A stretch of 64,000 nt of DNA from Pseudoalteromonas piscicida. GTDB lineage: Bacteria; Pseudomonadota; Gammaproteobacteria; Enterobacterales; Alteromonadaceae. Below are positions 37,810 to 48,123 of this stretch, one piece after another. The translations under genes and the position numbers were made by a program. The stretch covers positions 4,052,001 through 4,116,000 of the forward strand of contig NZ_CP011924.1 in NCBI RefSeq assembly GCF_000238315.3, read 5' to 3'. Numbering within the stretch: the stretch's first letter is position 1; each line of letters starts with the position of its first letter. The notes under the pieces were generated by a model, which was not told the DNA's origin, did no database searches, and saw nothing but the letters and a program-made list of their open reading frames with translations.

Positions 37810-38278
37810 AATTGGCCACGGATTTGATGTTCATAAATTTGGTGGAGCTGGCCCATTGACAATTTGTGGGGAAAAAATCCCTTACGAACAGGGCTTTATT
37901 GCTCACTCCGATGGTGATGTGGCAATTCATGCATTGTGTGATGCCTTGTTGGGGGCACTTGCGCTGGGAGATATTGGTAAGCACTTTCCTGATACTGCGA
38001 GTGAATTTGAAAATATCGACAGCCGCATTTTATTACGCCGCGTGATGGAACAAGTGAAAGCGCTTGGCTATCAAATAGGCAATATCGACGTCACAATTGT
38101 CGCACAAGCACCAAAAATGCGACCACATATTGATGCGATGCGCGGTAATATCGCAAACGACTGTGAAGCGCAGCTAGGCGAAGTTAATGTTAAAGCAACC
38201 ACCACCGAAAAACTGGGTTTTGAAGGGCGTAAAGAAGGGATCTCAAGTCATGCTGTGGTGCTATTGGTAAAAGCATGA
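37802..38278 (+). CDS. ispF: 2-C-methyl-D-erythritol 2,4-cyclodiphosphate synthase
   Basis: IspF cyclises CDP-ME 2-phosphate, the step that makes the substrate of IspG. The metal ligands are in [11 protein letters not shown] and [18 protein letters not shown], and the CDP-binding end is [15 protein letters not shown]. The 158 residues are normal. It overlaps both ispD (8 nt) and truD (4 nt, ATGA), so the four genes from ftsB to truD form a tightly coupled operon. Confidence 0.97.
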   Translation: MIRIGHGFDVHKFGGAGPLTICGEKIPYEQGFIAHSDGDVAIHALCDALLGALALGDIGKHFPDTASEFENIDSRILLRRVMEQVKALGYQIGNIDVTIVAQAPKMRPHIDAMRGNIANDCEAQLGEVNVKATTTEKLGFEGRKEGISSHAVVLLVKA

Positions 38279-39312
38279 AGACACTCAACTATCTTTATGG
38301 CAAACCGTTATCTGACGGCGATTATAAGTCACAACCAGAAGACTTTAGAGTCGAAGAAATTTTAGATATTCCTTTTACTGGCGAAGGTGAGCATGTTTGC
38401 TTGCAGATCATTAAAAAGGGAGAAAACACTGCATTTGTCGCTAAAAAGCTTGCAGAGTTTGCCCAAATTTCACCGCGAGATGTCAGCTATGCAGGAATTA
38501 AAGACAGACACGGCGTATGTACGCAGTGGTTTAGCGTGCCGGTGCCAATTAAAAAGTCGGTAGACTTTAGTGCATTAAATAGTGACTCTATTTTTGTGGT
38601 GCAACAAATAAGGCACAATCGAAAGCTAAAAACAGGTTGTCATAAGGGCAATCGCTTTGCCATTACCCTCAGAAACGTGACTGCTCCACTTGATATTCTG
38701 TCGCGTATTAATGCCGTACGCCAAGGGGTTCCTAATTATTTTGGAGAGCAACGTTTTGGTCATGATGGCCACAACTTAGCCATGGCAGATAGGTTATTTG
38801 ACGGCGAAAAGATCCGCGATAAAAAACTCAGAGGGTTGGTACTTTCAGCCGCTCGCTCTCATCTGTTCAACGAAGTCGTTAGTCGCCGCGTGGCAGAGCA
38901 TGGTTTGGCAACGACTTGGCACCGTGAAATCTTTTTACTGAGCGGTAGTAACGCCTTTTTTGACTCAGAGATTGATTGCGAACTCATCGAGCGGTTACTG
39001 AATGGCGATATTTTGCTTTCGGCGCCATTGGTTGGCAAGGGTGAAAAGGGCTTATTGCCGCAAGAGCGTGAATGGTTGGCACCTTTTGCTAAATGGCACG
39101 AAGGATTGGCAGAATTTGGGATGAAAAATGAGCGTAGAGCGCTCAGATTAATACCCGAAGCGCTTAAGGTGAGTATGGCTGACGACAGTACGCTAACCCT
39201 TGAATTCAGTTTACCGAAAGGAACTTTTGCCACGGCGCTGCTCAGAGAGCTTGTTAATCATAAAGATGCCAGTAAAAAGTTTAATAAACATGAAGAGTCG
39301 ATACAGCAGTGA
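38275..39312 (+). CDS. truD: tRNA pseudouridine(13) synthase TruD
   Basis: TruD makes pseudouridine 13 in tRNA-Glu. The catalytic Asp is in [18 protein letters not shown]; other family segments are [18 protein letters not shown] and [17 protein letters not shown]. The 345 residues are typical. Its start overlaps the ispF stop as ATGA, and surE begins 35 nt downstream, with AGAGGTG before it. Confidence 0.96.
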   Translation: MKTLNYLYGKPLSDGDYKSQPEDFRVEEILDIPFTGEGEHVCLQIIKKGENTAFVAKKLAEFAQISPRDVSYAGIKDRHGVCTQWFSVPVPIKKSVDFSALNSDSIFVVQQIRHNRKLKTGCHKGNRFAITLRNVTAPLDILSRINAVRQGVPNYFGEQRFGHDGHNLAMADRLFDGEKIRDKKLRGLVLSAARSHLFNEVVSRRVAEHGLATTWHREIFLLSGSNAFFDSEIDCELIERLLNGDILLSAPLVGKGEKGLLPQEREWLAPFAKWHEGLAEFGMKNERRALRLIPEALKVSMADDSTLTLEFSLPKGTFATALLRELVNHKDASKKFNKHEESIQQ

Positions 39313-39347
39313 GATACTCATTGTCTAACAAGAAAAAGAGGTGAAAT

Positions 39348-40088
39348 ATGAAGATCCTATTGAGTAATGACGATGGTGTTCACGCCAAGGGCATTGCTAT
39401 CTTGTATCAAGCGTTATCACAAATCGCGGATGTAACTGTCATTGGTCCAGATAGAAACTGTAGCGGTGCGAGTAACTCGTTAACCTTATTAAACCCGCTC
39501 AGAGCAACTACGCTAGATAATGGTTTTATCTCTGTGAATGGCACGCCAACCGACTGTGTTCACCTTGGAGTGAACAAACTGATGGATGAATTGCCGGATT
39601 TAGTCGTTGCAGGGATCAACAATGGCGCTAACCTTGGCGATGATACGCTGTACTCAGGTACTGTTGCGGCGGCCACTGAAGGTCGACATGTGGGCTTACC
39701 TGCGATTGCCGTTTCTCTTTGCTCTAAAAATGAAGCCCATTATGAAACTGCAGCACATGTCACGGTAGAGATCATTAAAAAGCTTGCAAACCATCCGCTA
39801 CCAAAAGACCAAATCATTAATATCAACGTCCCTGATATTCCATTAAGTGACTTAAAAGGGATTAAAGTCACTCGACTAGGCTCACGTCATAAAGCGGATA
39901 CCATGACCGAACAAATCGACCCATGGGGCCGAAGTGTGTACTGGTATGGCACCTTAGGTCATGAAAGTGACGCTGGTGAGGGCACGGATTTTCACGCTGT
40001 AAACAACGGTTATGCCGCTATCACACCGCTCAAGGTGGATATGACGGCTTACGAGAGCTTAGATGCTGTGGCGAGCTGGTTATCTTAA
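39348..40088 (+). CDS. surE: 5'/3'-nucleotidase SurE
   Basis: SurE is a metal-dependent nucleotidase with exopolyphosphatase activity, linked to stationary-phase survival. The N-terminal [13 protein letters not shown] holds the metal-binding Asp pair. [12 protein letters not shown] and [18 protein letters not shown] follow. The 246 residues are typical. pcm starts 9 nt after its stop, as in other gammaproteobacteria. Confidence 0.97.
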   Translation: MKILLSNDDGVHAKGIAILYQALSQIADVTVIGPDRNCSGASNSLTLLNPLRATTLDNGFISVNGTPTDCVHLGVNKLMDELPDLVVAGINNGANLGDDTLYSGTVAAATEGRHVGLPAIAVSLCSKNEAHYETAAHVTVEIIKKLANHPLPKDQIININVPDIPLSDLKGIKVTRLGSRHKADTMTEQIDPWGRSVYWYGTLGHESDAGEGTDFHAVNNGYAAITPLKVDMTAYESLDAVASWLS

Positions 40089-40097
40089 GAGGCGTAT

Positions 40098-40736
40098 GTG
40101 CTGAGTAATTATCAGGGCAGTGCCAACGCGCTAGTGGAACTGCTAAGAAAGCAAGGCGTAGAGGATGAAGTGGTACTCAATGCCATCGCTAACACGCCTA
40201 GACATATGTTTGTCGATGAAGTGCTTAAACATAAGTCATATGAAAATACAGCTCTTCCTATCGGACAAGGACAAACGATATCGCAACCTTTTATCGTTGC
40301 AAAAATGACCGAAGTATTAAAACAAGTGGGTGTTAAAGGGCGTATTTTGGAAGTGGGTACGGGCTCTGGTTATCAGACCGCCGTACTCGCGCAAGTGTTT
40401 GAACAGGTCTTTAGCATTGAACGGATCAAGTCACTGCAGTGGCAAGCGCGCAGAAGGCTGCATTTGCTGGATTTATATAATGTGACGATGAAACATGGAG
40501 ACGGTTGGAAAGGCTGGGCTTCAAAAGCGCCTTTTGCAGGGATCATTGTTACTGCTGCGGCACAATCTGTTCCAGATGAGTTGTTGGCGCAACTAGAAGA
40601 TGGCGGTGCTATGGTCATTCCCATTGGAGTTGAAGCACAAACACTCACCTTGTTTGTTAAAGAAGGTGAGCAGTTTATTCGTCACGCCCTCGCACCTGTA
40701 CGCTTTGTACCTTTAGTCGCTGGCGAAGTCGGTTAA
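40098..40736 (+). CDS. pcm: Protein-L-isoaspartate O-methyltransferase
   Basis: Pcm repairs isoaspartyl residues in aged proteins using SAM. The SAM-binding motif is ILEVGTGSGYQTAVLAQ, and the family motifs HMFVDEVLKHKSYENTALPI and GGAMVIPIG are present. It has 212 residues. The start is GTG 40098 with GAGG 6-7 nt upstream. surE-pcm-nlpD-rpoS is conserved. The yqaA-type membrane gene found between pcm and nlpD in some relatives is absent. Confidence 0.96.
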   Translation: MLSNYQGSANALVELLRKQGVEDEVVLNAIANTPRHMFVDEVLKHKSYENTALPIGQGQTISQPFIVAKMTEVLKQVGVKGRILEVGTGSGYQTAVLAQVFEQVFSIERIKSLQWQARRRLHLLDLYNVTMKHGDGWKGWASKAPFAGIIVTAAAQSVPDELLAQLEDGGAMVIPIGVEAQTLTLFVKEGEQFIRHALAPVRFVPLVAGEVG

Positions 40737-40860
40737 TTTTGTAGCTTAAAAAACAACTCCATAAAATATAACTATTTTTTCCAGTTAAATGTGAAAACCA
40801 AGCAAAATTAAGTTAGATTGATATGATAGTCGTTGATAGTAGCACTGGAAAATATAAGTA

Positions 40861-41682
40861 ATGCACAAGTCTCAGGTCATCATATCGATTTATTTAAGCG
40901 GCCTGCTTGTTGCCTGCTCATCGAATCATACGCCTGCGCCTGTAACAACTTTATACTCTGGTAAGACCACTTCATCACATAAAATTAATATTAACGGAAG
41001 CAGTTACAAAGTAAAAAAAGGCGATACTTTATTTGCAATTGCATTTAGCGCGAACAAAGATGTAAGAACGCTCGCGAAAATCAATAAAATTAAGCCTCCG
41101 TACACGATCTACCCCAATCAGATCATTCGTCTAGAGTATCCCAAAAATAAAAACAAAAAGAACACAAAATACACGAAAGTAAACCACAAGTCTCAGTCTT
41201 TAAAACAAAAAAGTAACAAAAGCCCCAAAAAAGAGCTTGATAAGCCAAATCAACGAGAGTATGTTCAAAGACAAGCCACACAAAAATCTAGTAGTACCAA
41301 GGCTTTGTATAATAATAAGGTACTATGGAAATGGCCTGCTGAAGGCAAGGTGACTCGTCACTTCTCTGTTAAAGAGAATGGTTATAAGGGATTGGAGATC
41401 TCTAATAAACCGGGTACTTCAGTTAAGGCTGCTGCTGGCGGTGTAGTTGTATATGCAGGGAGTGCGTTGCGTGGGTATGGTAATTTAATCATTCTGAAAC
41501 ATACGGATGATTATCTAAGTGCGTATGCCCACAACGCTAAGTTACTCGTCAGAGAACAGCAAAAAGTTAAAGTTGGGGAAAAAATTGCCGAAATGGGTAG
41601 TACAGATGCTTCTAAGACGGCGCTTAGGTTTGAGATCCGTTTTAAAGGTCAAGCTGTAAACCCGGCAAAATATTTGCCATAA
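40861..41682 (+). CDS. nlpD: Murein hydrolase activator NlpD
   Basis: NlpD is an outer-membrane lipoprotein that activates the amidase AmiC during cell separation. The signal peptide ends with LLVACSS (lipobox Cys19). A LysM domain (about residues 50-95, YKVKKGDTLFAIAFSANK) is followed by a Lys-rich linker and a LytM/M23 domain from about residue 155. The M23 metal ligands are missing (KGLEISNKPGTSVKAAAGGV), so it is an activator and not an enzyme. A promoter for rpoS usually lies within this gene. The ribosome site is weak (GGAAA 11 nt before ATG). Confidence 0.95.
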   Translation: MHKSQVIISIYLSGLLVACSSNHTPAPVTTLYSGKTTSSHKININGSSYKVKKGDTLFAIAFSANKDVRTLAKINKIKPPYTIYPNQIIRLEYPKNKNKKNTKYTKVNHKSQSLKQKSNKSPKKELDKPNQREYVQRQATQKSSSTKALYNNKVLWKWPAEGKVTRHFSVKENGYKGLEISNKPGTSVKAAAGGVVVYAGSALRGYGNLIILKHTDDYLSAYAHNAKLLVREQQKVKVGEKIAEMGSTDASKTALRFEIRFKGQAVNPAKYLP

Positions 41683-41745
41683 AGTAATGCGAGTACTTCG
41701 ATTGGTTCGAGTACCCTTACTTTTATTCGCTTGGGGAGAATACTT

Positions 41746-42726
41746 ATGGCTCACACTGCAAAATTACCTACAAAATCTACTCCAGAGTTAGACAAGTTCG
41801 AAGATGATAATATTGACGAACCGAAAGACGAATTACTTGAAGACCTCGAAGACGACGAAGAAGTTTTTGCCAAAGAAGAAGTGGTTAAAAACTTAGATGC
41901 TACTCAACTCTATTTAGGTGAAATTGGATTTTCCCCACTGCTCAGTGCAGAAGAAGAAGTTTACTTTGCGCGTAAAGCGTTAAAGGGGTGCGAAGCCTCA
42001 CGTAAACGGATGATAGAGAGTAACTTGAGATTAGTGGTTAAAATCGCTCGTCGTTATAACAACCGTGGTTTGGCATTACTTGACCTCATTGAAGAAGGTA
42101 ACTTAGGCCTGATCCGAGCGGTAGAAAAGTTTGATCCGGAACGTGGATTTAGGTTTTCTACTTATGCAACTTGGTGGATCCGTCAAACCATCGAACGTGC
42201 GATCATGAACCAAACTCGTACCATTCGTTTGCCTATTCATGTTGTCAAAGAGCTCAATGTTTACCTACGTACAGCACGTGAATTGACGCAAAAGCTGGAT
42301 CATGAACCTACCGCAGAAGAAATCGCTGAATGTCTCGACAAACCCGTCGAAGAAGTCAGTAAAATGCTGCGTCTAAACGAAAGGATCACTTCGGTTGATA
42401 CGCCTATCGGTGGTGAAAATGACAAAGCACTGCTCGATATTATCGCGGATGAAAAGGGCGGTGGTCCGGAAACCGAAGTGCAGAGCAACGATATTAACAA
42501 ACACATTGTTGATTGGCTTGGAGAGTTAAATCCAAAACAGCGAGAAGTGCTCGCGAGACGCTTTGGTTTGCTTGATTATGAGCCCTCTACGCTTGAGGAT
42601 GTTGGCCGCGAAATCGGGCTAACGAGAGAGCGGGTAAGACAAATTCAAGTTGAGGCGTTGAGACGCTTAAAAGACATTTTACAACACGAAGGGTTAAGTA
42701 CAGATAGCCTGTTCGAACAACAGTAA
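41746..42726 (+). CDS. rpoS: RNA polymerase sigma factor RpoS
   Basis: RpoS directs transcription in stationary phase and general stress. The 326 residues show region 1.2 ([19 protein letters not shown]), region 2 ([40 protein letters not shown]), region 3 and region 4 ([20 protein letters not shown]). ATG 41746, preceded by GGGGAG, is the true start; the frame opens five codons earlier. Its acidic N-terminus ([14 protein letters not shown]) is typical of marine relatives. It lies 63 nt after nlpD and is convergent with valS. Confidence 0.98.
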   Translation: MAHTAKLPTKSTPELDKFEDDNIDEPKDELLEDLEDDEEVFAKEEVVKNLDATQLYLGEIGFSPLLSAEEEVYFARKALKGCEASRKRMIESNLRLVVKIARRYNNRGLALLDLIEEGNLGLIRAVEKFDPERGFRFSTYATWWIRQTIERAIMNQTRTIRLPIHVVKELNVYLRTARELTQKLDHEPTAEEIAECLDKPVEEVSKMLRLNERITSVDTPIGGENDKALLDIIADEKGGGPETEVQSNDINKHIVDWLGELNPKQREVLARRFGLLDYEPSTLEDVGREIGLTRERVRQIQVEALRRLKDILQHEGLSTDSLFEQQ

Positions 42727-42743
42727 AACTTTAATCAGCTAAT

Positions 42744-42770
42744 AAAAAAGCCGCAATATGCGGCTTTTTT
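42744..42770. terminator. Bidirectional terminator between rpoS and valS
   Basis: AAAAAAGCCGCA pairs with TGCGGCTTTTTT around ATA. The T run on both strands serves rpoS and, on the other strand, valS. Confidence 0.95.
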
Positions 42771-42793
42771 AGTTCTTGAAATGGTATAAAACC

Positions 42794-42833
42794 AGCAAAG
42801 ATAGAAAGCGATTACAAGCTTTCTATCTTTGCT
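42794..42833 (-). terminator. 16-bp hairpin with the valS stop codon in its loop
   Basis: AGCAAAGATAGAAAGC at 42794-42809 is exactly complementary to GCTTTCTATCTTTGCT at 42818-42833. The 8-base loop contains the valS stop codon (42812-42814). On the minus strand GGTTTTAT follows; on the plus strand TTTTTG. Confidence 0.75.
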
Positions 42834-45661
42834 TTTTGTTCAAGTAGCTTAGTTTTTGCATCGCTAAACTCAGCTAATTTTGCTTTCTCTTTAGCAAGTA
42901 CTGCTTCAGGTGCGTTACTTACAAACTTTTCGTTTGCGAGTTTCTTTTCAACTTGCTCAAGACCTTTTTCTGCTTTTTCAAGCTGCTTAGCAATACGCGC
43001 AAGTTCTGCTTCTACATCAATCAAACCTGCCATTGGGATCATGATCTCAAGGTCACCGATAAACGCAGTCGCACAAGCTGGTGCTTCGTCTTTGCTTGCA
43101 AGTAAGTCTACCGTTTCCAGTTTTGCCAGAGCGCTTAAGAAAGCTTGGTTTTCTTCTAGACGACGTTTGTCATCTTCGCTTGCTCCGGTAAGTAACACGT
43201 TTAGCGGTTTGCTTGGACTGATGTCCATTTCACCACGAATGTTACGGATAGCAATAATAAACTGCTTCACCCACTCAAGATCAGCCATCGCTTGCGCATC
43301 AACTTTGCTTTCGTCGAATACTGGGAACGCTTCAAGCATAATTGTCTTCGCTTCGACACCTGCAATTGGTGCTACACGTTGCCAAATTGTCTCTGTGATA
43401 TAAGGCATTAGTGGGTGCATCAAACGAAGTAAGCCTTCCAATACAGTGATAAGCGTATGGCGTGTACCACGCTGCTGCGCTTCATTACCTTTAAATAGAA
43501 TTGGCTTAGTTAGCTCTAGATACCAATCGCAGAATTGGTTCCATGTGAACTCATAAATGGTGTTTGCCGCAAGGTCAAAACGATAGTTATCCAAGTGCTC
43601 AGAGAACACCTTAACCGTATTTTGGAATTGACCTAAAATCCAACGATCTGCAAGAGAATACACTTTTTCGTTATCGTTGAAGCCACAGTCTTGTTCTTCT
43701 GTGTTCATCAATACATAACGGCTAGCATTCCAAAGCTTGTTACAGAAGTTACGGTACCCTTCAAGACGGTTCATATCCCAGTTGATATCACGTCCTGTTG
43801 ACGCCATTGCTGCAAGAGTGAAACGCAATGCGTCAGTACCGTGTGCTTCAATACCATCGACAAATGTTTTGCGCGTATTCTTTTCGATTTTTGCCGCAAG
43901 CTGTGGTTGCATCATATTGCCAGTACGTATCGTCACTAGACTCTCAAGATCGATACCATCAATCATGTCTAGTGGATCTAACACGTTACCTTTTGACTTA
44001 GACATCTTATCGCCATTTTCATCGCGAATAAGGCCAGTCACATAAACGGTCTTAAATGGAACTTGAGGTTTACCATCTTCATCTTTGATGAAATGCATGG
44101 TCATCATGATCATGCGAGCTACCCAGAAGAAGATAATGTCGAAACCAGTAACCAATGTATCTGACGGGTGGAATACCTTTAGATCTTCCGTGTTTTCAGG
44201 CCAACCTAACGTTGAGAAAGTCCACAGTGCAGAAGAGAACCAAGTGTCTAGTACGTCTTCATCTTGTGTCAGCGTCACATTTGCATCAAGGTTATGGTTT
44301 TGACGAACTTCTGCTTCGTCACGACCAACATATACATTACCTTCGCTGTCATACCATGCTGGGATCCTGTGGCCCCACCAAAGCTGACGGGATATACACC
44401 AGTCTTGAACATCACGCATCCAAGAGAAGTACATGTTCTCGTATTGCTTAGGTACAAATTGAATATCACCATCTTCTACCGCTTTTACTGCAGGCTCTGC
44501 AAGAGGAGTAACGCGAACATACCACTGATCGGTAAGTAGTGGCTCGATAACTACGCCAGAGCGGTCGCCATAAGGAACGGTTAGACTGTGATCGTCGATT
44601 TTCTCAAGTAGACCAAGCTGCTCAAATTCGTCAACGATTTGCTTACGCGCATCGAAACGGTCAAGGCCGTGGAAACGCTCTGGAATTGGTGCATCCATCG
44701 CTTCAAGTGGCTTACCATCAAAAGTAAAGCACTCACCCGTATTTAGAACAGCCGCGTCTTTGTTAAATACGTTGATCATTGGCAGCTCATGGCGCTTACC
44801 AACTTCATTATCGTTAAAGTCGTGTGCTGGCGTGATTTTTACGCAGCCCGTGCCTTTTTCCATATCCGCATGTTCATCGGCAACGATAGGAATGCGACGG
44901 TTGACGATAGGAAGTAGAATTTCTTTACCAATTAAGTCTTGATAACGTTCATCATCCGGGTTTACTGCAACACCTGTATCACCAAGCATGGTTTCTGGAC
45001 GAGTGGTTGCTACGATAATGTAGTCTTTACCATCTTTAGTGGTTACGCCATCCGCAAGTGGATAACGTAAATTCCACATATGACCCTGCTTGTCTTTATT
45101 CTCAACTTCTAAATCAGAAATTGCAGTGTGTAATTTAGGATCCCAGTTAACTAGACGCTTACCACGGTAGATTAAGTCATCTTGATATAGGCGAACGAAT
45201 ACTTCTTTTACAGCTTCAGACAGGCCGTCATCCATCGTAAAACGTTCTCTATCCCAATCTACAGATGCACCTAAACGGCGTAACTGTTTGGTGATTGTGC
45301 CACCTGATTGCTCTTTCCATTCCCAGATTTTATTGATGAATTCGTCACGGCCTAAATCATGGCGTGATTTACCTTCTTCGGCTGCAAGCTTACGCTCAAC
45401 AACCATCTGAGTGGCGATACCTGCGTGGTCAGTACCCACTTGCCATAGCGTGTTTTTGCCTTTCATACGCTGATAGCGGATCAAAGTGTCCATGATAGTG
45501 TCTTGGAACGCGTGGCCCATGTGTAGACTACCTGTGACATTCGGCGGTGGGATCATAATCGAGTATGCGTCACCATTGCCTGATGGCTTAAAGTAGCCAT
45601 TTGACTCCCAGTCTTGATACAAAGACTGTTCAATATCTTGTGGATTGTAGGTTTTATCCAT
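42812..45661 (-). CDS. valS: Valyl-tRNA synthetase
   Basis: ValS charges tRNA-Val. It is a class I synthetase of 949 residues with HMGH ([17 protein letters not shown]) and KMSKS ([18 protein letters not shown]) motifs. The editing domain and anticodon domain follow, and the C-terminal ValS coiled coil ([20 protein letters not shown]) ends the protein. In the cluster pepA-holC-valS it is the last gene; here holC is duplicated just upstream. ATG 45661 lies 20 nt after the stop of the nearer holC copy. Confidence 0.98.
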   Translation of the reverse strand: MDKTYNPQDIEQSLYQDWESNGYFKPSGNGDAYSIMIPPPNVTGSLHMGHAFQDTIMDTLIRYQRMKGKNTLWQVGTDHAGIATQMVVERKLAAEEGKSRHDLGRDEFINKIWEWKEQSGGTITKQLRRLGASVDWDRERFTMDDGLSEAVKEVFVRLYQDDLIYRGKRLVNWDPKLHTAISDLEVENKDKQGHMWNLRYPLADGVTTKDGKDYIIVATTRPETMLGDTGVAVNPDDERYQDLIGKEILLPIVNRRIPIVADEHADMEKGTGCVKITPAHDFNDNEVGKRHELPMINVFNKDAAVLNTGECFTFDGKPLEAMDAPIPERFHGLDRFDARKQIVDEFEQLGLLEKIDDHSLTVPYGDRSGVVIEPLLTDQWYVRVTPLAEPAVKAVEDGDIQFVPKQYENMYFSWMRDVQDWCISRQLWWGHRIPAWYDSEGNVYVGRDEAEVRQNHNLDANVTLTQDEDVLDTWFSSALWTFSTLGWPENTEDLKVFHPSDTLVTGFDIIFFWVARMIMMTMHFIKDEDGKPQVPFKTVYVTGLIRDENGDKMSKSKGNVLDPLDMIDGIDLESLVTIRTGNMMQPQLAAKIEKNTRKTFVDGIEAHGTDALRFTLAAMASTGRDINWDMNRLEGYRNFCNKLWNASRYVLMNTEEQDCGFNDNEKVYSLADRWILGQFQNTVKVFSEHLDNYRFDLAANTIYEFTWNQFCDWYLELTKPILFKGNEAQQRGTRHTLITVLEGLLRLMHPLMPYITETIWQRVAPIAGVEAKTIMLEAFPVFDESKVDAQAMADLEWVKQFIIAIRNIRGEMDISPSKPLNVLLTGASEDDKRRLEENQAFLSALAKLETVDLLASKDEAPACATAFIGDLEIMIPMAGLIDVEAELARIAKQLEKAEKGLEQVEKKLANEKFVSNAPEAVLAKEKAKLAEFSDAKTKLLEQKAKIESL

Positions 45662-45681
45662 TACACAGAACCCTAAAAATG

Positions 45682-46128
45682 CTATTTCTCAATGTCTTCA
45701 GTGGAAATTGTTGCGCCAAGTGCACGAAGTTGCTTAAAGCGTTCTCGTGCGGCTTGCTTAGCGCTGGCTTCAACAGGCACAAAATCTATCACCTGTTCAA
45801 AGCGACGAATAAAGTCAGGGACGACCCGAGCCAGATTAATGAGCACGGGGCGACGAGCAGCAGGAGGCATTGTGCCAATTTCCACCGGTGCGCCGCCTTT
45901 GGGGCCTTCGCCTTGTAAGTTGTGGGGCACAAACCTGTCTGCGTCAAAGCACCAAAGGTGCTCATCGAATAAATGAGCATCGTCAGTATTATCGACGTTA
46001 ACAAAGATACGGTGTCCAGCTTGATACAAGCTCGCCGCAGTTTGTGCTGCCAGATCAAAATGAGCCGGAACGCTAATCCCCGGCTCATCGTTTTGTTTTA
46101 ACACGTAAAAGCGCGCTTTGATAGTCAT
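45682..46128 (-). CDS. holC: DNA polymerase III chi subunit, copy nearest valS
   Basis: HolC (chi) links the clamp loader to single-strand binding protein during replication. The 148-residue product has the family pattern [20 protein letters not shown], the [18 protein letters not shown] segment and the Pro-rich [20 protein letters not shown]. Its stop codon (45682-45684) lies just outside the duplicated 784-bp unit, so this copy keeps the native C-terminus (STEDIEK). No strong ribosome site is seen before ATG 46128. It is 20 nt from valS. Confidence 0.95.
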   Translation of the reverse strand: MTIKARFYVLKQNDEPGISVPAHFDLAAQTAASLYQAGHRIFVNVDNTDDAHLFDEHLWCFDADRFVPHNLQGEGPKGGAPVEIGTMPPAARRPVLINLARVVPDFIRRFEQVIDFVPVEASAKQAARERFKQLRALGATISTEDIEK

Positions 46129-47252
46129 GATAATAATACCAATTGCGAGGAGTACTGAGGTTTGCCACAGGCTCCACAGCTGCTCAATATCTGTAATCTT
46201 GTTTACCGTGATAGCGTAGACGAAGAAAATCAGTATGCGCGGCTTAGTTTAAAACTAATTATAGCGCCACTTAAATGCACATAAATAAGCCTGTATTCTG
46301 CCATATAAAGGCAATACCATCAATCAAGAAGCAAGAGAAGAAGAATAAAATATGGCAAGTGGTGGGAAGTGCTTGCAGAGGTGGTTTAACTGCTCTGTAG
46401 TCTTAATTTGGCACGGGATATAGTCGCCGGGTAAACCCGCGGCTCCCGCTGCTACGGTTTGGTTTAACTTTCTCAATGTCTTCAGTGGAAATTGTTGCGC
46501 CAAGTGCACGAAGTTGCTTAAAGCGTTCTCGTGCGGCTTGCTTAGCGCTGGCTTCAACAGGCACAAAATCTATCACCTGTTCAAAGCGACGAATAAAGTC
46601 AGGGACGACCCGAGCCAGATTAATGAGCACGGGGCGACGAGCAGCAGGAGGCATTGTGCCAATTTCCACCGGTGCGCCGCCTTTGGGGCCTTCGCCTTGT
46701 AAGTTGTGGGGCACAAACCTGTCTGCGTCAAAGCACCAAAGGTGCTCATCGAATAAATGAGCATCGTCAGTATTATCGACGTTAACAAAGATACGGTGTC
46801 CAGCTTGATACAAGCTCGCCGCAGTTTGTGCTGCCAGATCAAAATGAGCCGGAACGCTAATCCCCGGCTCATCGTTTTGTTTTAACACGTAAAAGCGCGC
46901 TTTGATAGTCATGATAATAATACCAATTGCGAGGAGTACTGAGGTTTGCCACAGGCTCCACAGCTGCTCAATATCTGTAATCTTGTTTACCGTGATAGCG
47001 TAGACGAAGAAAATCAGTATGCGCGGCTTAGTTTAAAACTAATTATAGCGCCACTTAAATGCACATAAATAAGCCTGTATTCTGCCATATAAAGGCAATA
47101 CCATCAATCAAGAAGCAAGAGAAGAAGAATAAAATATGGCAAGTGGTGGGAAGTGCTTGCAGAGGTGGTTTAACTGCTCTGTAGTCTTAATTTGGCACGG
47201 GATATAGTCGCCGGGTAAACCCGCGGCTCCCGCTGCTACGGTTTGGTTTAAC
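45685..47252. repeat. Perfect 784-bp tandem duplication containing holC
   Basis: Bases 45685-46468 are repeated in direct orientation as 46469-47252; I found no difference between the copies. Each unit contains all of holC except its stop codon, 340 bp of upstream sequence, and one degenerate unit of the neighbouring 58-bp array (GGGTAAACCCGCGGCTCCCG, CTGCTACGG). The junction (GGTTTAAC|TTTCTC) shows no microhomology with the outer borders. The identity means a very recent event or an assembly artefact. Confidence 0.93.
46403..46912 (-). CDS. holC: DNA polymerase III chi subunit, second copy with extended C-terminus
   Basis: Identical to the other holC copy through residue 148 (STEDIEK), but the stop codon was left outside the duplicated unit. 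Translation runs on through the junction for 21 residues (VKPNRSSGSRGFTRRLYPV, then PN) derived from repeat DNA, ending at 46403. The extension is not part of the family. Chi binds SSB through its other face, so the product may still fold, but this is inference. This copy comes first in transcription from pepA, with the intact copy 274 nt further on. Confidence 0.85.
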   Translation of the reverse strand: MTIKARFYVLKQNDEPGISVPAHFDLAAQTAASLYQAGHRIFVNVDNTDDAHLFDEHLWCFDADRFVPHNLQGEGPKGGAPVEIGTMPPAARRPVLINLARVVPDFIRRFEQVIDFVPVEASAKQAARERFKQLRALGATISTEDIEKVKPNRSSGSRGFTRRLYPVPN

Positions 47253-48092
47253 CTTGTGCAACTGCGACTTTATGTCGTGGAGTAAATCTGCTGCTACGGT
47301 TTGGGTTAATCTTGTGCAACTGCGACTTTATGTCGTGGAGTAAATCTGCTGCTACGGTTTGGGTTAATCTTGTGCAACTGCGACTTTATGTCGTGGAGTA
47401 AATCTGCTGCTACGGTTTGGGTTAATCTTGTGCAACTGCGACTTTATGTCGTGGAGTAAATCTGCTGCTACGGTTTGGGTTAATCTTGTGCAACTGCGAC
47501 TTTATGTCGTGGAGTAAATCTGCTGCTACGGTTTGGGTTAATCTTGTGCAACTGCGACTTTATGTCGTGGAGTAAATCTGCTGCTACGGTTTGGGTTAAT
47601 CTTGTGCAACTGCGACTTTATGTCGTGGAGTAAATCTGCTGCTACGGTTTGGGTTAATCTTGTGCAACTGCGACTTTATGTCGTGGAGTAAATCTGCTGC
47701 TACGGTTTGGGTTAATCTTGTGCAACTGCGACTTTATGTCGTGGAGTAAATCTGCTGCTACGGTTTGGGTTAATCTTGTGCAACTGCGACTTTATGTCGT
47801 GGAGTAAATCTGCTGCTACGGTTTGGGTTAATCTTGTGCAACTGCGACTTTATGTCGTGGAGTAAATCTGCTGCTACGGTTTGGGTTAACCTTGTGTAGC
47901 TGCGACTTTATGTCGTGGGGTAAATCCGCTGCTACGGTTTGGGTTAACCTTTTGCAGCTGCGACTTTAGGTCGCGGGGTAAACCCGCTGCTACGGTTTGG
48001 GTTAACCTTGTGTAGCTGCGACTTTATGTCGCGGGGTAAGTCTGCTGCTACGGTTTGGATTAACCTTGTGTAGCAGCGACTTTATGTCGCGA
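47225..48092. repeat. 58-bp tandem hairpin array (about 14-15 units)
   Basis: Units starting TAAATCTGCTGCTACGG occur every 58 bp from 47283 to 47863 (ten consecutive identical units), followed by three diverged units at 47921, 47979 and 48037 and preceded by a diverged one near 47225. Each has a TGCGACTTTATGTCG hairpin core and GCTGCTACGG, which is the reverse complement of the CCGTAGCAGC head of the 34-bp array. The last unit ends in GTAGCAGCGACTTTATGTCG. Identical middle and diverged edges point to recent internal amplification. The array lies between pepA and holC, which run in the same direction, so it is likely transcribed. No coding potential (58 is not a multiple of 3). Confidence 0.93.
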
Positions 48093-48123
48093 CTTATGCT
48101 TGTTAAGTGTCGCGACTAGACTA

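Noticed and set aside
47225..48092. CRISPR array
   Set aside because: All 58 bp of each unit are repeated, so no variable spacers exist.
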